Assembly: GCA_021151835.1 (NCBI GenBank) | Contig: JAGKWO010000027.1 | Location: 1-58,729 of the forward strand | Length of the DNA stretch: 58,729 bases | Direction of reading: 5' to 3' | From: Gammaproteobacteria bacterium | GTDB taxonomy: Bacteria; Pseudomonadota; Gammaproteobacteria; Pseudomonadales; Cellvibrionaceae | Part shown: positions 50,354 to 58,673 of the stretch, piece by piece | How positions within the stretch are numbered: position 1 is the first letter of the stretch | Layout: every line of letters starts with the position of its first letter | Made by a program: the position numbers and the translations under genes | The notes under the pieces: model-generated | What the model saw: the letters and a program-made list of their open reading frames with translations, nothing else | Told to the model about the DNA's origin: nothing | Databases searched by the model: none

Positions 50354-50770
50354 ATGTCCTACAAAATTTCCGTTCTTTTTGTTTGCACTGGCAACTCTGC
50401 CCGTTCTCAAATTGCTGAAGCCTTGCTTCGCCATACGGATAGCCAGAACTTTGAAGCGGCCAGTGCTGGTACTAATCCCAAACCGATCAACCCCAAGGCG
50501 CTCGATGTATTGGAAAAAGCCGGGGTTTCGACCGAAGGGCTTTACAGCAAATCGATTGAGACACTGGCTGATCGACGCTTCGATGTGGTGATTACCCTCT
50601 GCGATAAAGCCGCGCAGGAATGCCAACTGTTGGAAAATCCTGCGGAGGTATTGGCCTGGAACTTTGAAGATCCTTCTTCCAGCAACGACCCCAAAGCGTT
50701 TGAGCATACGCTGCAAGCCATCCACGAACGCATCAAGTTGTTTGTACTGGTCAAAACCAAACGGACCTAA
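50354..50770 (+). CDS. arsC: Arsenate reductase, low-molecular-weight phosphatase type
   Basis: Reduces arsenate to arsenite for export. The P-loop C11-T-G-N-S-A-R17 (C-x5-R) and CDKAAQEC segment, with the resolving cysteines, are present. Length 138 is typical. ATG 50354 is chosen; an upstream in-frame start lacks support. First gene of the ars operon, three bases before arsR. Confidence 0.88.
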   Translation: MSYKISVLFVCTGNSARSQIAEALLRHTDSQNFEAASAGTNPKPINPKALDVLEKAGVSTEGLYSKSIETLADRRFDVVITLCDKAAQECQLLENPAEVLAWNFEDPSSSNDPKAFEHTLQAIHERIKLFVLVKTKRT

Positions 50771-50773
50771 GTT

Positions 50774-51115
50774 ATGCCTTTGACTCCTGATCAATTCAGT
50801 AAATGCCTTGCGGATGAAACCCGCGCCCGGATTGCCTTGCTGGTTGCGGGTGAGAAAGAACTCTGCGTCTGTGAGCTCACCTGCGCGCTGGATGAAACCC
50901 AGCCCAAAATTTCCCGTCATTTGGCGCAACTGCGCACCGGTGGCGTGTTGGCAGATCGCCGCCAGGGGCAATGGGTGTATTACCGCTTACACCCGGATCT
51001 TCCAGCGTGGGCGGTCAAGACACTGAAGCTGATGCGCGAGGCGCACAGTGACTGGCTAGCACCGAACGTGAGCCGTTTGTGCGGCATGGAAGATCGTCCG
51101 CAACGTTGCTGCTAA
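50774..51115 (+). CDS. arsR: ArsR-family arsenic-responsive repressor
   Basis: A winged-helix repressor released by arsenite. E-L-C-V-C-E-L supplies the arsenite-binding cysteines in the helix before the recognition helix (QPKISRHLAQLRTGGVL), and the C-terminus ends RCC. Length 113 fits. It is the second gene here, so it would control the operon from the promoter upstream of arsC. Confidence 0.93.
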   Translation: MPLTPDQFSKCLADETRARIALLVAGEKELCVCELTCALDETQPKISRHLAQLRTGGVLADRRQGQWVYYRLHPDLPAWAVKTLKLMREAHSDWLAPNVSRLCGMEDRPQRCC

Positions 51116-51149
51116 CCCCGTTCCCAAGCCGGTATCCGGAGGCGATTCC

Positions 51150-51641
51150 ATGAAAATTTTATTCCTCTGCACCCATAACAGTTGCCGCAGCATCCTCAGC
51201 GAGGCGCTGTTTAATCAGGTTGCCCCCAAAGGCTGGACGGCCTATAGCGCGGGGAGTTTTCCCAGTGGCAAGGTAAATCCGCTTACGTTGGATGCCCTCA
51301 CGCGTGCCGGAGTGTCCACCGCTGGCCTGCGCAGCAAATCGTCCGATGAGTTCGAGAATCTTGAACCGGACATCGTGATTACCGTGTGCGACAAAGCAGC
51401 TGGCGAAGCCTGCCCACTATATCTCGGGCGGGCGGTACGCGCGCATTGGGGGCTGAACGATCCCTCCGAGCTTGCGAAAGGTGCTGCAGCACTCAATGCC
51501 GACCAGGTTGCCGCCGCTTTTGACGAGTGTATGGCAATCATCCGACAGCGAATCAATACGATGCTGGCCCTACCGCTGGAGGTGCTTGCCCTTAATCGGG
51601 ATCAACTGCAAGCCGCCTTAAATGGCATTGGTGAATTGTAA
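51150..51641 (+). CDS. arsC: Second arsenate reductase, phosphatase type
   Basis: Another low-molecular-weight phosphatase-fold arsenate reductase, C7-T-H-N-S-C-R13 with a CDKAAGEAC stretch. Length 163; it is not closely similar to the first copy, so it is not a recent tandem duplication. The two enzymes may use different reductants (glutathione/glutaredoxin versus thioredoxin); this is inference. Confidence 0.88.
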   Translation: MKILFLCTHNSCRSILSEALFNQVAPKGWTAYSAGSFPSGKVNPLTLDALTRAGVSTAGLRSKSSDEFENLEPDIVITVCDKAAGEACPLYLGRAVRAHWGLNDPSELAKGAAALNADQVAAAFDECMAIIRQRINTMLALPLEVLALNRDQLQAALNGIGEL

Positions 51642-51690
51642 TTTTTCGATGCGACAGTAACCCCCTGACTTTTGCTGTGGTGAAGTGACG

Positions 51691-52407
51691 ATGACTGATA
51701 TGACATTACCCAATCTCAATACAGATTTGCTGGATATCCCCGAGTCCCAGCCCTCCGGGCAGGAAAAGATGTCCACCCACAAACCGCGCATTTTGTTGCT
51801 CTATGGCTCTAACCGCACACGTTCCTTTAGCCGTTTGTTAGTGGAAGAAGCTGAGCGTCTGTTGCAACACCTGGGCGCGGAAACGCGAGTATTTAACCCT
51901 AGTGGATTGCCAATGCCTGATGACGCACCGGATACCCATCCCAAGGTGCAGGAGTTGCGCGAGTTGGTGCTCTGGTCGGAAGGACAAGTCTGGTGCTCAC
52001 CCGAACGCCACGGCGCAATGAGCGGGGTATTTAAAGCGCAAATTGACTGGATTCCTCTAACAATGGGCGCGGTTCGTCCTACGCAAGGAAAAACCCTGGC
52101 CGTCATGCAAGTCTGTGGCGGCTCGCAATCGTTTAACGTGGTGAATCAACTGCGTGTGCTGGGCCGCTGGATGCGCATGTTCACTATTCCCAACCAATCG
52201 TCCGTTGCCAAAGCCTTTCAGGAATTCGATGAAAAAGATCGAATGAAACCCTCCGCCTATTACGATCGCGTAGTCGATGTTATGGAAGAGTTAGTGAAAT
52301 TTACCTTGCTGTTACGCGACCGTAGCGATTATTTGGTAGACCGCTACTCCGAGCGCGTTGAATCAGCGGAAGCCTTGAGCAAACGAGTGAATCAATCGGC
52401 CATTTAA
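51691..52407 (+). CDS. arsH: ArsH, organoarsenical oxidase (FMN)
   Basis: An NADPH:FMN oxidoreductase that oxidises trivalent organoarsenicals. LLLYGSNRTRSFSRLLVEEA binds FMN phosphate; SPERHGAMSGVFKAQIDWIP is the family signature. Start ATG 51691 chosen over a preceding GTG. Full length (238). Confidence 0.93.
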   Translation: MTDMTLPNLNTDLLDIPESQPSGQEKMSTHKPRILLLYGSNRTRSFSRLLVEEAERLLQHLGAETRVFNPSGLPMPDDAPDTHPKVQELRELVLWSEGQVWCSPERHGAMSGVFKAQIDWIPLTMGAVRPTQGKTLAVMQVCGGSQSFNVVNQLRVLGRWMRMFTIPNQSSVAKAFQEFDEKDRMKPSAYYDRVVDVMEELVKFTLLLRDRSDYLVDRYSERVESAEALSKRVNQSAI

Positions 52408-52440
52408 ATCAGCGCCGTTAACACAAGTCAGGAAAATGAG

Positions 52441-53472
52441 ATGGGTTTATTCGAACGTTACTTATCACTCTGGGTTGCTCTTGCCATTGTCGCTGGCGTG
52501 GTGCTGGGTAATTATTTTCCCGCTGCCTTTGCGCAGATCGCCGCACTGGAATTTGCCCATGTGAATTTTGTCGTCGCCATTTTAATTTGGGTAATGATTT
52601 ACCCGATGATGGTGCAGATTGATTTCAGTGCAATCAAAAATATCGGCCAGCGCCCGCAGGGTTTGTTTCTCACGCTGGTGGTCAACTGGCTGATCAAGCC
52701 TTTCACCATGGCTGCACTGGGTTGGTTATTTTTCAAAGTGTTATTTGTCGATTGGGTTGATCCACAAACCGCTCAGGAATATATCGCGGGCATGATTTTA
52801 CTCGGCGTAGCACCTTGTACGGCGATGGTGTTTGTGTGGAGCCAACTCACCAAAGGCGATCCCAATTACACGCTGGTGCAAGTGTCAGTGAATGATGTGA
52901 TTATGATTTTTGCTTTTGCGCCCATATGCGCCTTTTTATTAGGCGTTAGCGATATTCATGTCCCCTGGGAAACCTTGATTATTTCCGTTGTACTTTATGT
53001 ATTACTGCCACTTATCGCAGGCGTGCTGACGCGCCGTTGGCTGGAATCCAAATCAGGAGTTAATGCCAGCCAGCAATTACAACAATTCCTTGCTGCCTGC
53101 AAACCCTGGTCAGTGATTGGTTTGCTCGCTACGGTTGTGTTGTTATTTGCCTTTCAAGCGCAGACGATCCTGACCAAACCGCAAGCTATCGTTTTAATTG
53201 CTATTCCACTTTTGATTCAAACCTACGGCATTTTTGTGATCAGTTTTGTCGCTGCCAAAGCGATGAAATTGCCCTACAACATCGCCGCTCCCGCCTGCAT
53301 GATTGGCACTTCCAATTTTTTCGAACTTGCCGTTGCTGTAGCCATTTCATTATTTGGCCTGCACTCAGGTGCAGCATTGGCCACGGTGGTGGGTGTTCTG
53401 GTTGAAGTGCCGGTGATGTTGTCGTTGGTGGCGTTCTGCAATCGCACCCAGCACTGGTTTGATCGCTTCTGA
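52441..53472 (+). CDS. acr3: ACR3-family arsenite efflux permease
   Basis: An inner-membrane carrier exporting arsenite by proton antiport. About ten hydrophobic segments; signature blocks PMMVQIDFSAIKNIGQRPQG and LGVAPCTAMVFVWS with the essential cysteine are present. Length 343 is typical. Fifth gene in the operon. Confidence 0.94.
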   Translation: MGLFERYLSLWVALAIVAGVVLGNYFPAAFAQIAALEFAHVNFVVAILIWVMIYPMMVQIDFSAIKNIGQRPQGLFLTLVVNWLIKPFTMAALGWLFFKVLFVDWVDPQTAQEYIAGMILLGVAPCTAMVFVWSQLTKGDPNYTLVQVSVNDVIMIFAFAPICAFLLGVSDIHVPWETLIISVVLYVLLPLIAGVLTRRWLESKSGVNASQQLQQFLAACKPWSVIGLLATVVLLFAFQAQTILTKPQAIVLIAIPLLIQTYGIFVISFVAAKAMKLPYNIAAPACMIGTSNFFELAVAVAISLFGLHSGAALATVVGVLVEVPVMLSLVAFCNRTQHWFDRF

Positions 53473-53519
53473 TTTGAAACCGTGATTATTATTTTTTATT
53501 GATTGTTTAAGGAAATTGT

Positions 53520-54044
53520 ATGTCGTTAGCTCACCCATTTTCGCCCCTCGTTATTAATGATGACGTAGGACAGTTATTGTTTACCCCATGCCCCGGCACC
53601 AAAGACGTAGGTTTGCAGCAATCACTGGAGCAACTGGCCGCTGCCGGTGCAAGCGCGATTCTTACGCTCATGCCCCAGGATGAAATGCAGCGTAATGCGG
53701 TGATTGACCTGCCTGAGCTCTGCGCCCAATTAGGGCTGGAATGGTTTCACTTGCCGATTGAAGATGATCACGCACCTGAACAACTTTTTCAGGAGGCGTG
53801 GCAACAATCCCGTGAGCGAATTCACGCACTGGTGAATGACGGAAAATCCATTGCCATCCACTGCAAAGGCGGTTCTGGTCGCACAGGTTTGGTTGCTGCG
53901 CAAATTTTATTGGAGCGTGGATTACCGCTTGATGAAGTGATTGAACGTGTTCGTGCAATCCGCCCCAATGCGTTACAAATTCCTGCACATCAGGAATACA
54001 TCACAAATACGGCTAAGCAATTAGCGCCTGCATCTATGAAGTAA
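53520..54044 (+). CDS. Dual-specificity phosphatase-like protein in the ars operon
   Basis: A cysteine-based phosphatase of 174 residues with H114-C115-K-G-G-S-G-R121 (C-x5-R) and acidic loop IEDDHAP as general acid. It belongs to the Tyr/dual-specificity phosphatase group often found with gapdh and arsJ. It may act on arseno- or phospho-metabolites or as an extra arsenate reductase; not proven. Confidence 0.75.
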   Translation: MSLAHPFSPLVINDDVGQLLFTPCPGTKDVGLQQSLEQLAAAGASAILTLMPQDEMQRNAVIDLPELCAQLGLEWFHLPIEDDHAPEQLFQEAWQQSRERIHALVNDGKSIAIHCKGGSGRTGLVAAQILLERGLPLDEVIERVRAIRPNALQIPAHQEYITNTAKQLAPASMK

Positions 54045-54067
54045 ATTATTACCTGAAGGATTACAAA

Positions 54068-55084
54068 ATGAAAAAAATCAAAATTGGTATTAATGGTTTT
54101 GGTCGTATCGGACGCTTGGCTCTACGAGCATCCTGGCATTGGCCAGAGTTTGAATTTGTGCAGATCAATGATCCGGCGGCTGATGCGGAAACCTATGCAC
54201 ATCTATTGAAATACGATTCAGTGCAAGGCACTTGGCCAGAAGCTGTTAGCGCTGAAGGTGGTGCGCTGGTGATTAACGGAAAATCAATTCGCATCACCAC
54301 CAACAAAGCGATTGCCGATACCGATTGGTCGGGTTGCGATGTGGTGATTGAAGCCAGCGGCAAGATGAAAACCGTTGCTGTGTTGCAAGCGTATCTTGAT
54401 CAAGGTGTTAAACGCGTGGTCGTGAGCGCACCGGTAAAAGAAGCTGGGGCATTGAATATTGTGATGGGTGTAAACCAGCAATTATTTAATCCAGCCGAGC
54501 ACCGCATTGTCACCGCTGCATCCTGCACCACCAATTGCCTGGCACCGGTGGTGAAAGTGATCCATGAAAAATTGGGCATTAAACACGGTTCAATTACGAC
54601 TATCCACAACCTGACTAATACCCAATCCATCCTCGATCAACCGCACAAGGATTTACGCCGGGCGCGCGCTTCAGGTTCCAACCTGATTCCAACTACGACC
54701 GGTTCAGCCACGGCCATTGCCGAAATATTTCCGGAATTGCGTGGCCGCTTGAATGGCCACGCGGTGCGCGTGCCGCTGGCCAACGCCTCATTGACCGATT
54801 GTGTGTTTGAGGTCGAACGCGCAACCTCGGTTGAAGAGGTGAACGGTTTATTAAAAGCCGCTAGCGAAAATGAATTAAACAACATACTGGGTTATGAAGA
54901 GCGCCCACTGGTTTCTACCGACTATTGTGGTGATCCGCGCTCTTCGATTGTGGATGCCTTATCCACCATGGTGATTAACGGCACCCAGGTAAAAATCTAC
55001 GCATGGTACGACAATGAGTGGGGCTATTCCAATCGCACGGTTGAATTGGCAAAGCTGGTTGGGCTTGCGGATGCAGGAGTGTAA
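54068..55084 (+). CDS. Glyceraldehyde-3-phosphate dehydrogenase of the ArsJ pathway
   Basis: In the ArsJ pathway it joins arsenate to glyceraldehyde-3-phosphate to make 1-arseno-3-phosphoglycerate, exported by ArsJ. NAD-binding GINGFGRIGRL at the start; catalytic Cys153 in SCTTNCLAPV; final WYDNEWGYSNR. Length 338. Directly before arsJ (3 bases). Confidence 0.92.
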   Translation: MKKIKIGINGFGRIGRLALRASWHWPEFEFVQINDPAADAETYAHLLKYDSVQGTWPEAVSAEGGALVINGKSIRITTNKAIADTDWSGCDVVIEASGKMKTVAVLQAYLDQGVKRVVVSAPVKEAGALNIVMGVNQQLFNPAEHRIVTAASCTTNCLAPVVKVIHEKLGIKHGSITTIHNLTNTQSILDQPHKDLRRARASGSNLIPTTTGSATAIAEIFPELRGRLNGHAVRVPLANASLTDCVFEVERATSVEEVNGLLKAASENELNNILGYEERPLVSTDYCGDPRSSIVDALSTMVINGTQVKIYAWYDNEWGYSNRTVELAKLVGLADAGV

Positions 55085-55087
55085 AAC

Positions 55088-56317
55088 ATGACAACCACAG
55101 GGGCTGGCAAGCTGAGTGCAGAGGTAAAACAATACCTGGTTGTCACCGGCAATTATTGGGCATTTACCTTAACCGATGGCGCGCTGCGCATGTTGGTGGT
55201 ATTGCACTTCCATCAATTGGGCTACAGCCCTTTGCAAATTGCCGCCCTGTTTTTGTTTTATGAAATTTTTGGTGTGGTCACCAATTTGGTCGGCGGTTAT
55301 CTCGGTGCCCGCATCGGCCTTAACCGCACTATGAACATCGGGCTGGCGTTGCAAGTGGTTGCACTCTTGATGCTCGCCGTACCTACCATCATGCTCAGCC
55401 CGTTGTGGGTCATGGGTGCGCAAGCGCTCTCGGGTATCGCCAAAGACCTGAATAAAATGAGCGCAAAAAGCTCCATCAAATTATTGGTACCGGGCGATCA
55501 GCAAGGCACATTGTTTAAATGGGTAGCGCTACTGACCGGCTCTAAAAATGCGCTGAAGGGCGTGGGCTTTTTTCTCGGTGGTGCGCTGCTGGCGCTGATG
55601 GGATTCACCGGTGCAGTTGTCGCCATGGCAATTGCGCTAGGTGTGATTTGGCTGGCAAGCCTGTTCCAGTTGAAAAGGGATTTGGGCAAGGCCAAAAACA
55701 AACCCAAATTCAGCGAGATGTTCTCCAAAAGCCGTGCAATCAATATTTTGTCGGCAGCGCGCCTGTTTTTATTTGGCGCACGCGATGTGTGGTTTGTGGT
55801 GGCCTTGCCCGTATTTTTAAGCAGCCAACTCGGTTGGGATTTTTGGTGGGTGGGCGGATTCCTTGCCGCATGGGTCATTGGCTACGGCATTGTCCAATCC
55901 ATCGCCCCTGTGATTATTGGCAAAACTAAAGGCAAGGTTCCAGGTGGTGGTCAGGCTTTTCTGTGGGCACTCATCCTTACCGGTATCCCTGCGGCTATTG
56001 CACTGGGCATGAGTTCGACCAATATGCCGGTGACTCAGGTGCTGATTGGTGGCTTGTTGGTATTCGGTGCAGTGTTTGCGATTAACTCCTCACTGCACAG
56101 TTACTTGATTGTGAATTACGCCAAATCCGACGGTGTTTCACTGGATGTGGGTTTTTACTACATGGCAAATGCATTGGGGCGGCTGATCGGCACTTTATTA
56201 TCCGGCTGGATTTATCAAGCCGCAGGATTGGACGCATGCTTGTGGGTATCGACTGGTTTTATTGCCTTGGCTGCGTTAATTTCACTGGGATTGCCGAAGC
56301 AAGTCGCATCAACCTGA
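55088..56317 (+). CDS. arsJ: ArsJ, 1-arseno-3-phosphoglycerate efflux transporter
   Basis: A major-facilitator-superfamily exporter of about 12 membrane segments. The stretch MLVVLHFHQLGYSPLQIAALFLFYE and ALSGIAKDLNKMSAKS resemble ArsJ. Expelled arsenophosphoglycerate decays to arsenate outside. Length 409. Last gene of the operon, followed by a terminator. Confidence 0.9.
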   Translation: MTTTGAGKLSAEVKQYLVVTGNYWAFTLTDGALRMLVVLHFHQLGYSPLQIAALFLFYEIFGVVTNLVGGYLGARIGLNRTMNIGLALQVVALLMLAVPTIMLSPLWVMGAQALSGIAKDLNKMSAKSSIKLLVPGDQQGTLFKWVALLTGSKNALKGVGFFLGGALLALMGFTGAVVAMAIALGVIWLASLFQLKRDLGKAKNKPKFSEMFSKSRAINILSAARLFLFGARDVWFVVALPVFLSSQLGWDFWWVGGFLAAWVIGYGIVQSIAPVIIGKTKGKVPGGGQAFLWALILTGIPAAIALGMSSTNMPVTQVLIGGLLVFGAVFAINSSLHSYLIVNYAKSDGVSLDVGFYYMANALGRLIGTLLSGWIYQAAGLDACLWVSTGFIALAALISLGLPKQVAST

Positions 56318-56324
56318 TGCGAAT

Positions 56325-56363
56325 AAAAAAGCCCGACGATCATCTCAATCGTCGGGCTTTTTT
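56325..56363. terminator. Bidirectional terminator after arsJ
   Basis: AAAAAAGCCCGACGA / TCGTCGGGCTTTTTT with a 9-base loop; A-run and T-run on both sides, so it ends the ars operon and the convergent minus-strand gene. Confidence 0.93.
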
Positions 56364-56373
56364 GATTTCCGTA

Positions 56374-56649
56374 TTACTCTGCTTTCGCAAGCAACTTCAA
56401 ATACTCTTCAGCGGTTTTCATATCATCGGTCTTGAGTGTTTTTCCTTCCGGGCCTTTGCCAATCAGGGTAACTTGTTTTGCCGGTTCGCCATGTTCCTGA
56501 AATTGTTTCAAGGCTTCAGAATCTGCTTTAAACACCCACACACGGCCATCTTTTTCAAAGGTGACGAAGCCGGGTTTATCGTAAGGGCCAGCGAATACCG
56601 ACATTGAAACAAGTGCAATCAGCGCAGCAATGGCTACTGATTTTTTCAT
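56374..56649 (-). CDS. Small periplasmic protein by the ars operon
   Basis: A 91-residue protein with a signal peptide (MKKSVAIAALIALVSMSVFA) and a short beta-rich domain ending in a helix (MKTAEEYLKLLAKAE). Similar short secreted proteins occur beside ars loci, but I cannot name a function. Lies between the terminator and arsO. Confidence 0.6.
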   Translation of the reverse strand: MKKSVAIAALIALVSMSVFAGPYDKPGFVTFEKDGRVWVFKADSEALKQFQEHGEPAKQVTLIGKGPEGKTLKTDDMKTAEEYLKLLAKAE

Positions 56650-56734
56650 GAAATTAACCTCGCAGTGTTTAAATTTACCGAGATTAATTTCAGCAGTGAC
56701 AGGTTACGGTTTGATGACAGCCGTAACATTTCCG

Positions 56735-57793
56735 TTAAGATTTGGCCAAATACTCCTGTATTGCTTCTGCGGTCGCTCTCGCGGTTCGCCCGACACCAAT
56801 CAAGGTGGCAGACGCTAGTCCTGTCCACTCACCATAACCCACTAGCCACAGGCGTGGCTCTTGTATTGAGCGAGTGCCTTCTACATCGACCTTGCCTTCG
56901 GAATTGATGACTCCCAGTGGTTGTAGGTGAGTGAGCGCCGGGCGAAAGCCGGTACACCAAATGACAGCATCCGCAGGTGTTTCGGAGCCATCTGCCCAAA
57001 TAACACCGCTGGCAGTAAAGCGCTCAAACGGACGCACCGCATGTAAAACACCGCGTTCCCGCGCCTCTTTAACCGGAGGCACCATAACAACATCCCCCAA
57101 ACCTCCTACAGGCTGATCAATCTCGCGCCCCTCAAGATGCGCCTTCCAGCGATCAGTTGCACGCTGGAAAAGTACACGCCCATCCACGTCATCTGGCAGA
57201 AACAGCGGCTCGCTTGGCGTCACCCAGGTGCAATCGGCAACACGGGATACCTCTGCCAGAATTTGCGCACCGGAATTGCCGCCACCGACTACCAGGACTT
57301 TTTCATCTCTGAACAAAGCAGGCGTTTGGTAATGGGCAGAATGAAGTTGTAGCCCTTGGAAGAGCTCTTTACCGGGGTAGCTTGGGATAAACGGACTGCG
57401 CCAAGTGCCAGTAGCACTGACTACAGCGCGGGCACGCCAACGTTGATGGTCACTGACAACTTCCAGATGATCACCATGGTTATTGACAGCACTCACCCAC
57501 ACCGGGCGGTGTACTGTAAATTCGTACCGGGATTCGTAGTTTGCAAGGTACCGAATAACCTGATCGCGGCTCGGATAAGTTTCCTGGGTGGGTGGCATTT
57601 GCCAGCCCGACAACGAACTCCAGGTAGAGGGCGAGAAAAGACGCAAGCTGTCCCAGCCATGTTGCCAAGCACCTCCGGGCGATACTTCCGCATCCAGAAT
57701 AACGAAGGAGTAATTCGTACGGCGCAGATAGTAGGCCACTGAGAGTGCGGCTTGGCCGCCGCCGATAATGACTACGTCAACCATTGTTTCCAT
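56735..57793 (-). CDS. arsO: ArsO-type NAD(P)H-dependent flavin monooxygenase
   Basis: A 352-residue flavoprotein with FAD-binding GGGQAALSVAYYLRR (about 11-25) and a second nucleotide-binding VVGGGNSGAQI (about 165-175). The end (LVGYGEWTGLASATLIGVGRTARATAEAI) is typical of the group. Proposed to act in arsenic metabolism; position beside arsJ supports the ArsO assignment, but the substrate is uncertain. Transcribed convergently to the operon. Confidence 0.8.
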   Translation of the reverse strand: METMVDVVIIGGGQAALSVAYYLRRTNYSFVILDAEVSPGGAWQHGWDSLRLFSPSTWSSLSGWQMPPTQETYPSRDQVIRYLANYESRYEFTVHRPVWVSAVNNHGDHLEVVSDHQRWRARAVVSATGTWRSPFIPSYPGKELFQGLQLHSAHYQTPALFRDEKVLVVGGGNSGAQILAEVSRVADCTWVTPSEPLFLPDDVDGRVLFQRATDRWKAHLEGREIDQPVGGLGDVVMVPPVKEARERGVLHAVRPFERFTASGVIWADGSETPADAVIWCTGFRPALTHLQPLGVINSEGKVDVEGTRSIQEPRLWLVGYGEWTGLASATLIGVGRTARATAEAIQEYLAKS

Positions 57794-58144
57794 TACAACG
57801 AAGATCCTTTATCCAAGCTCGTCGAAAAAATATTAGCGTTATGCCCGTAATTGCAAGGACAGGATAGCGCTGATTCCATGAAGAAGGTTTGGATTAAGAT
57901 CCCGTTATGATCTATATCAATGGAAATATTCATGTGTGCCCAGTAAGGTGCTGATTTTGTTAGTTGTTATGTTGCAACGAAATGAGGGTTATTACTCGGA
58001 AGAACATGTAGTAGTTGGGGTGGAGTGATTGATTGGAAGAGCTGTTAACTCGACACATTTGGAAATAGTTATTCTTTAATCTAGGGAAGATGAGTCGTTT
58101 ATTATTGACTGCTGTATATCTTGTCCTGCCATTTTATCTAGCAA
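57794..58144. other. Gene-free stretch before the last repeat
   Basis: About 350 bases without a convincing gene. AT-rich, with no clear promoter or terminator. It leads into the repeat at 58145 and the KfrA/TnpT-like gene. Confidence 0.35.
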
Positions 58145-58195
58145 TTGCTAGCAAAGAGTGGCAGTTGCTGCCAAATTATTCTAGCAAGAACACGG
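58145..58195 (+). repeat. Recombination-site-like repeat, copy C
   Basis: TTGCTAGCAA-AGAGTGGCAG followed by TTGCTGCCAAATTATTCTAG and CAAGAACACGG shows the same blocks as copies A and B (TGGCA/TGCCA arms, then CTAGCAAGAACA) with more change. It lies just upstream of the 58233 gene, where a Tn4651-type resolution site would sit beside tnpT. Confidence 0.55.
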
Positions 58196-58232
58196 CGCGG
58201 TGCCCATTCCCACACCGACACTGAGGCGCACC

Positions 58233-58637
58233 ATGGCCGACAACACCGAACACACGCTCCCGACCCGTGACCGCGTATTTGCCATCTGCGATGACCTGTT
58301 CCGCCGCAACCAGAAGCTCTCCGTGCGCCTGGTGCATTCGATGATGCCCGACATCATCAGCACCAGTACCATCCACAAGCCGTACAAGGAGTGGATGGAC
58401 CAACTGCAAGCCCGGCAAGAGTCCATGCTCGACAAGCTGGGATTCTCGGATGCCTTTGTGCAGTCCTTCATGCGCGAGGTCACGCGCTTTGGCGTGGAAG
58501 CCGAAGAGCGGTACAAGACCATGGCCCTCAATGCCAATGAGCAGCGGGACACCGCCATCGAGGATCTGGAGCGGACGGAGGAAAAGTATTTCAAGCAAAG
58601 TGCGCTGCTAGAGCAGCAGGCGAAGGAGATCGGTTAA
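58233..58637 (+). CDS. KfrA/TnpT-like DNA-binding protein
   Basis: A 134-residue, GC-rich protein: TRDRVFAICDDLFRRNQKLSVRLVHSMM then STIHKPYKEWMDQLQAR, which is the KfrA_N-type helix-turn-helix, followed by a coiled-coil-like helical tail. Tn4651-family TnpT (cointegrate resolution helper) and KfrA share this N-terminal domain; this product is short compared with them. ATG 58233 is chosen over the upstream start, which runs through the repeat. It may be a truncated or minimal TnpT. Confidence 0.6.
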   Translation: MADNTEHTLPTRDRVFAICDDLFRRNQKLSVRLVHSMMPDIISTSTIHKPYKEWMDQLQARQESMLDKLGFSDAFVQSFMREVTRFGVEAEERYKTMALNANEQRDTAIEDLERTEEKYFKQSALLEQQAKEIG

Positions 58638-58650
58638 GTTTAAACAGAAC

Positions 58651-58673
58651 TGATTTTTTGTCCGTAGATAGCT
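58651..58673 (+). repeat. 23-bp direct repeat, copy 2
   Basis: TGATTTTTTGTCCGTAG-ATAGCT matches 28263-28285 with two differences, same direction, about 30 kb apart. Confidence 0.45.

Noticed and set aside
50300..50971. 223-codon minus-strand reading frame opposite arsC and arsR
   Set aside because: Product is an artefact of the GC-rich arsC/arsR codons; both of those have clear active-site motifs.
58181..58598. Two long minus-strand frames over the KfrA/TnpT-like gene
   Set aside because: High G+C gives open frames on both strands; only the plus frame has a recognisable helix-turn-helix domain.
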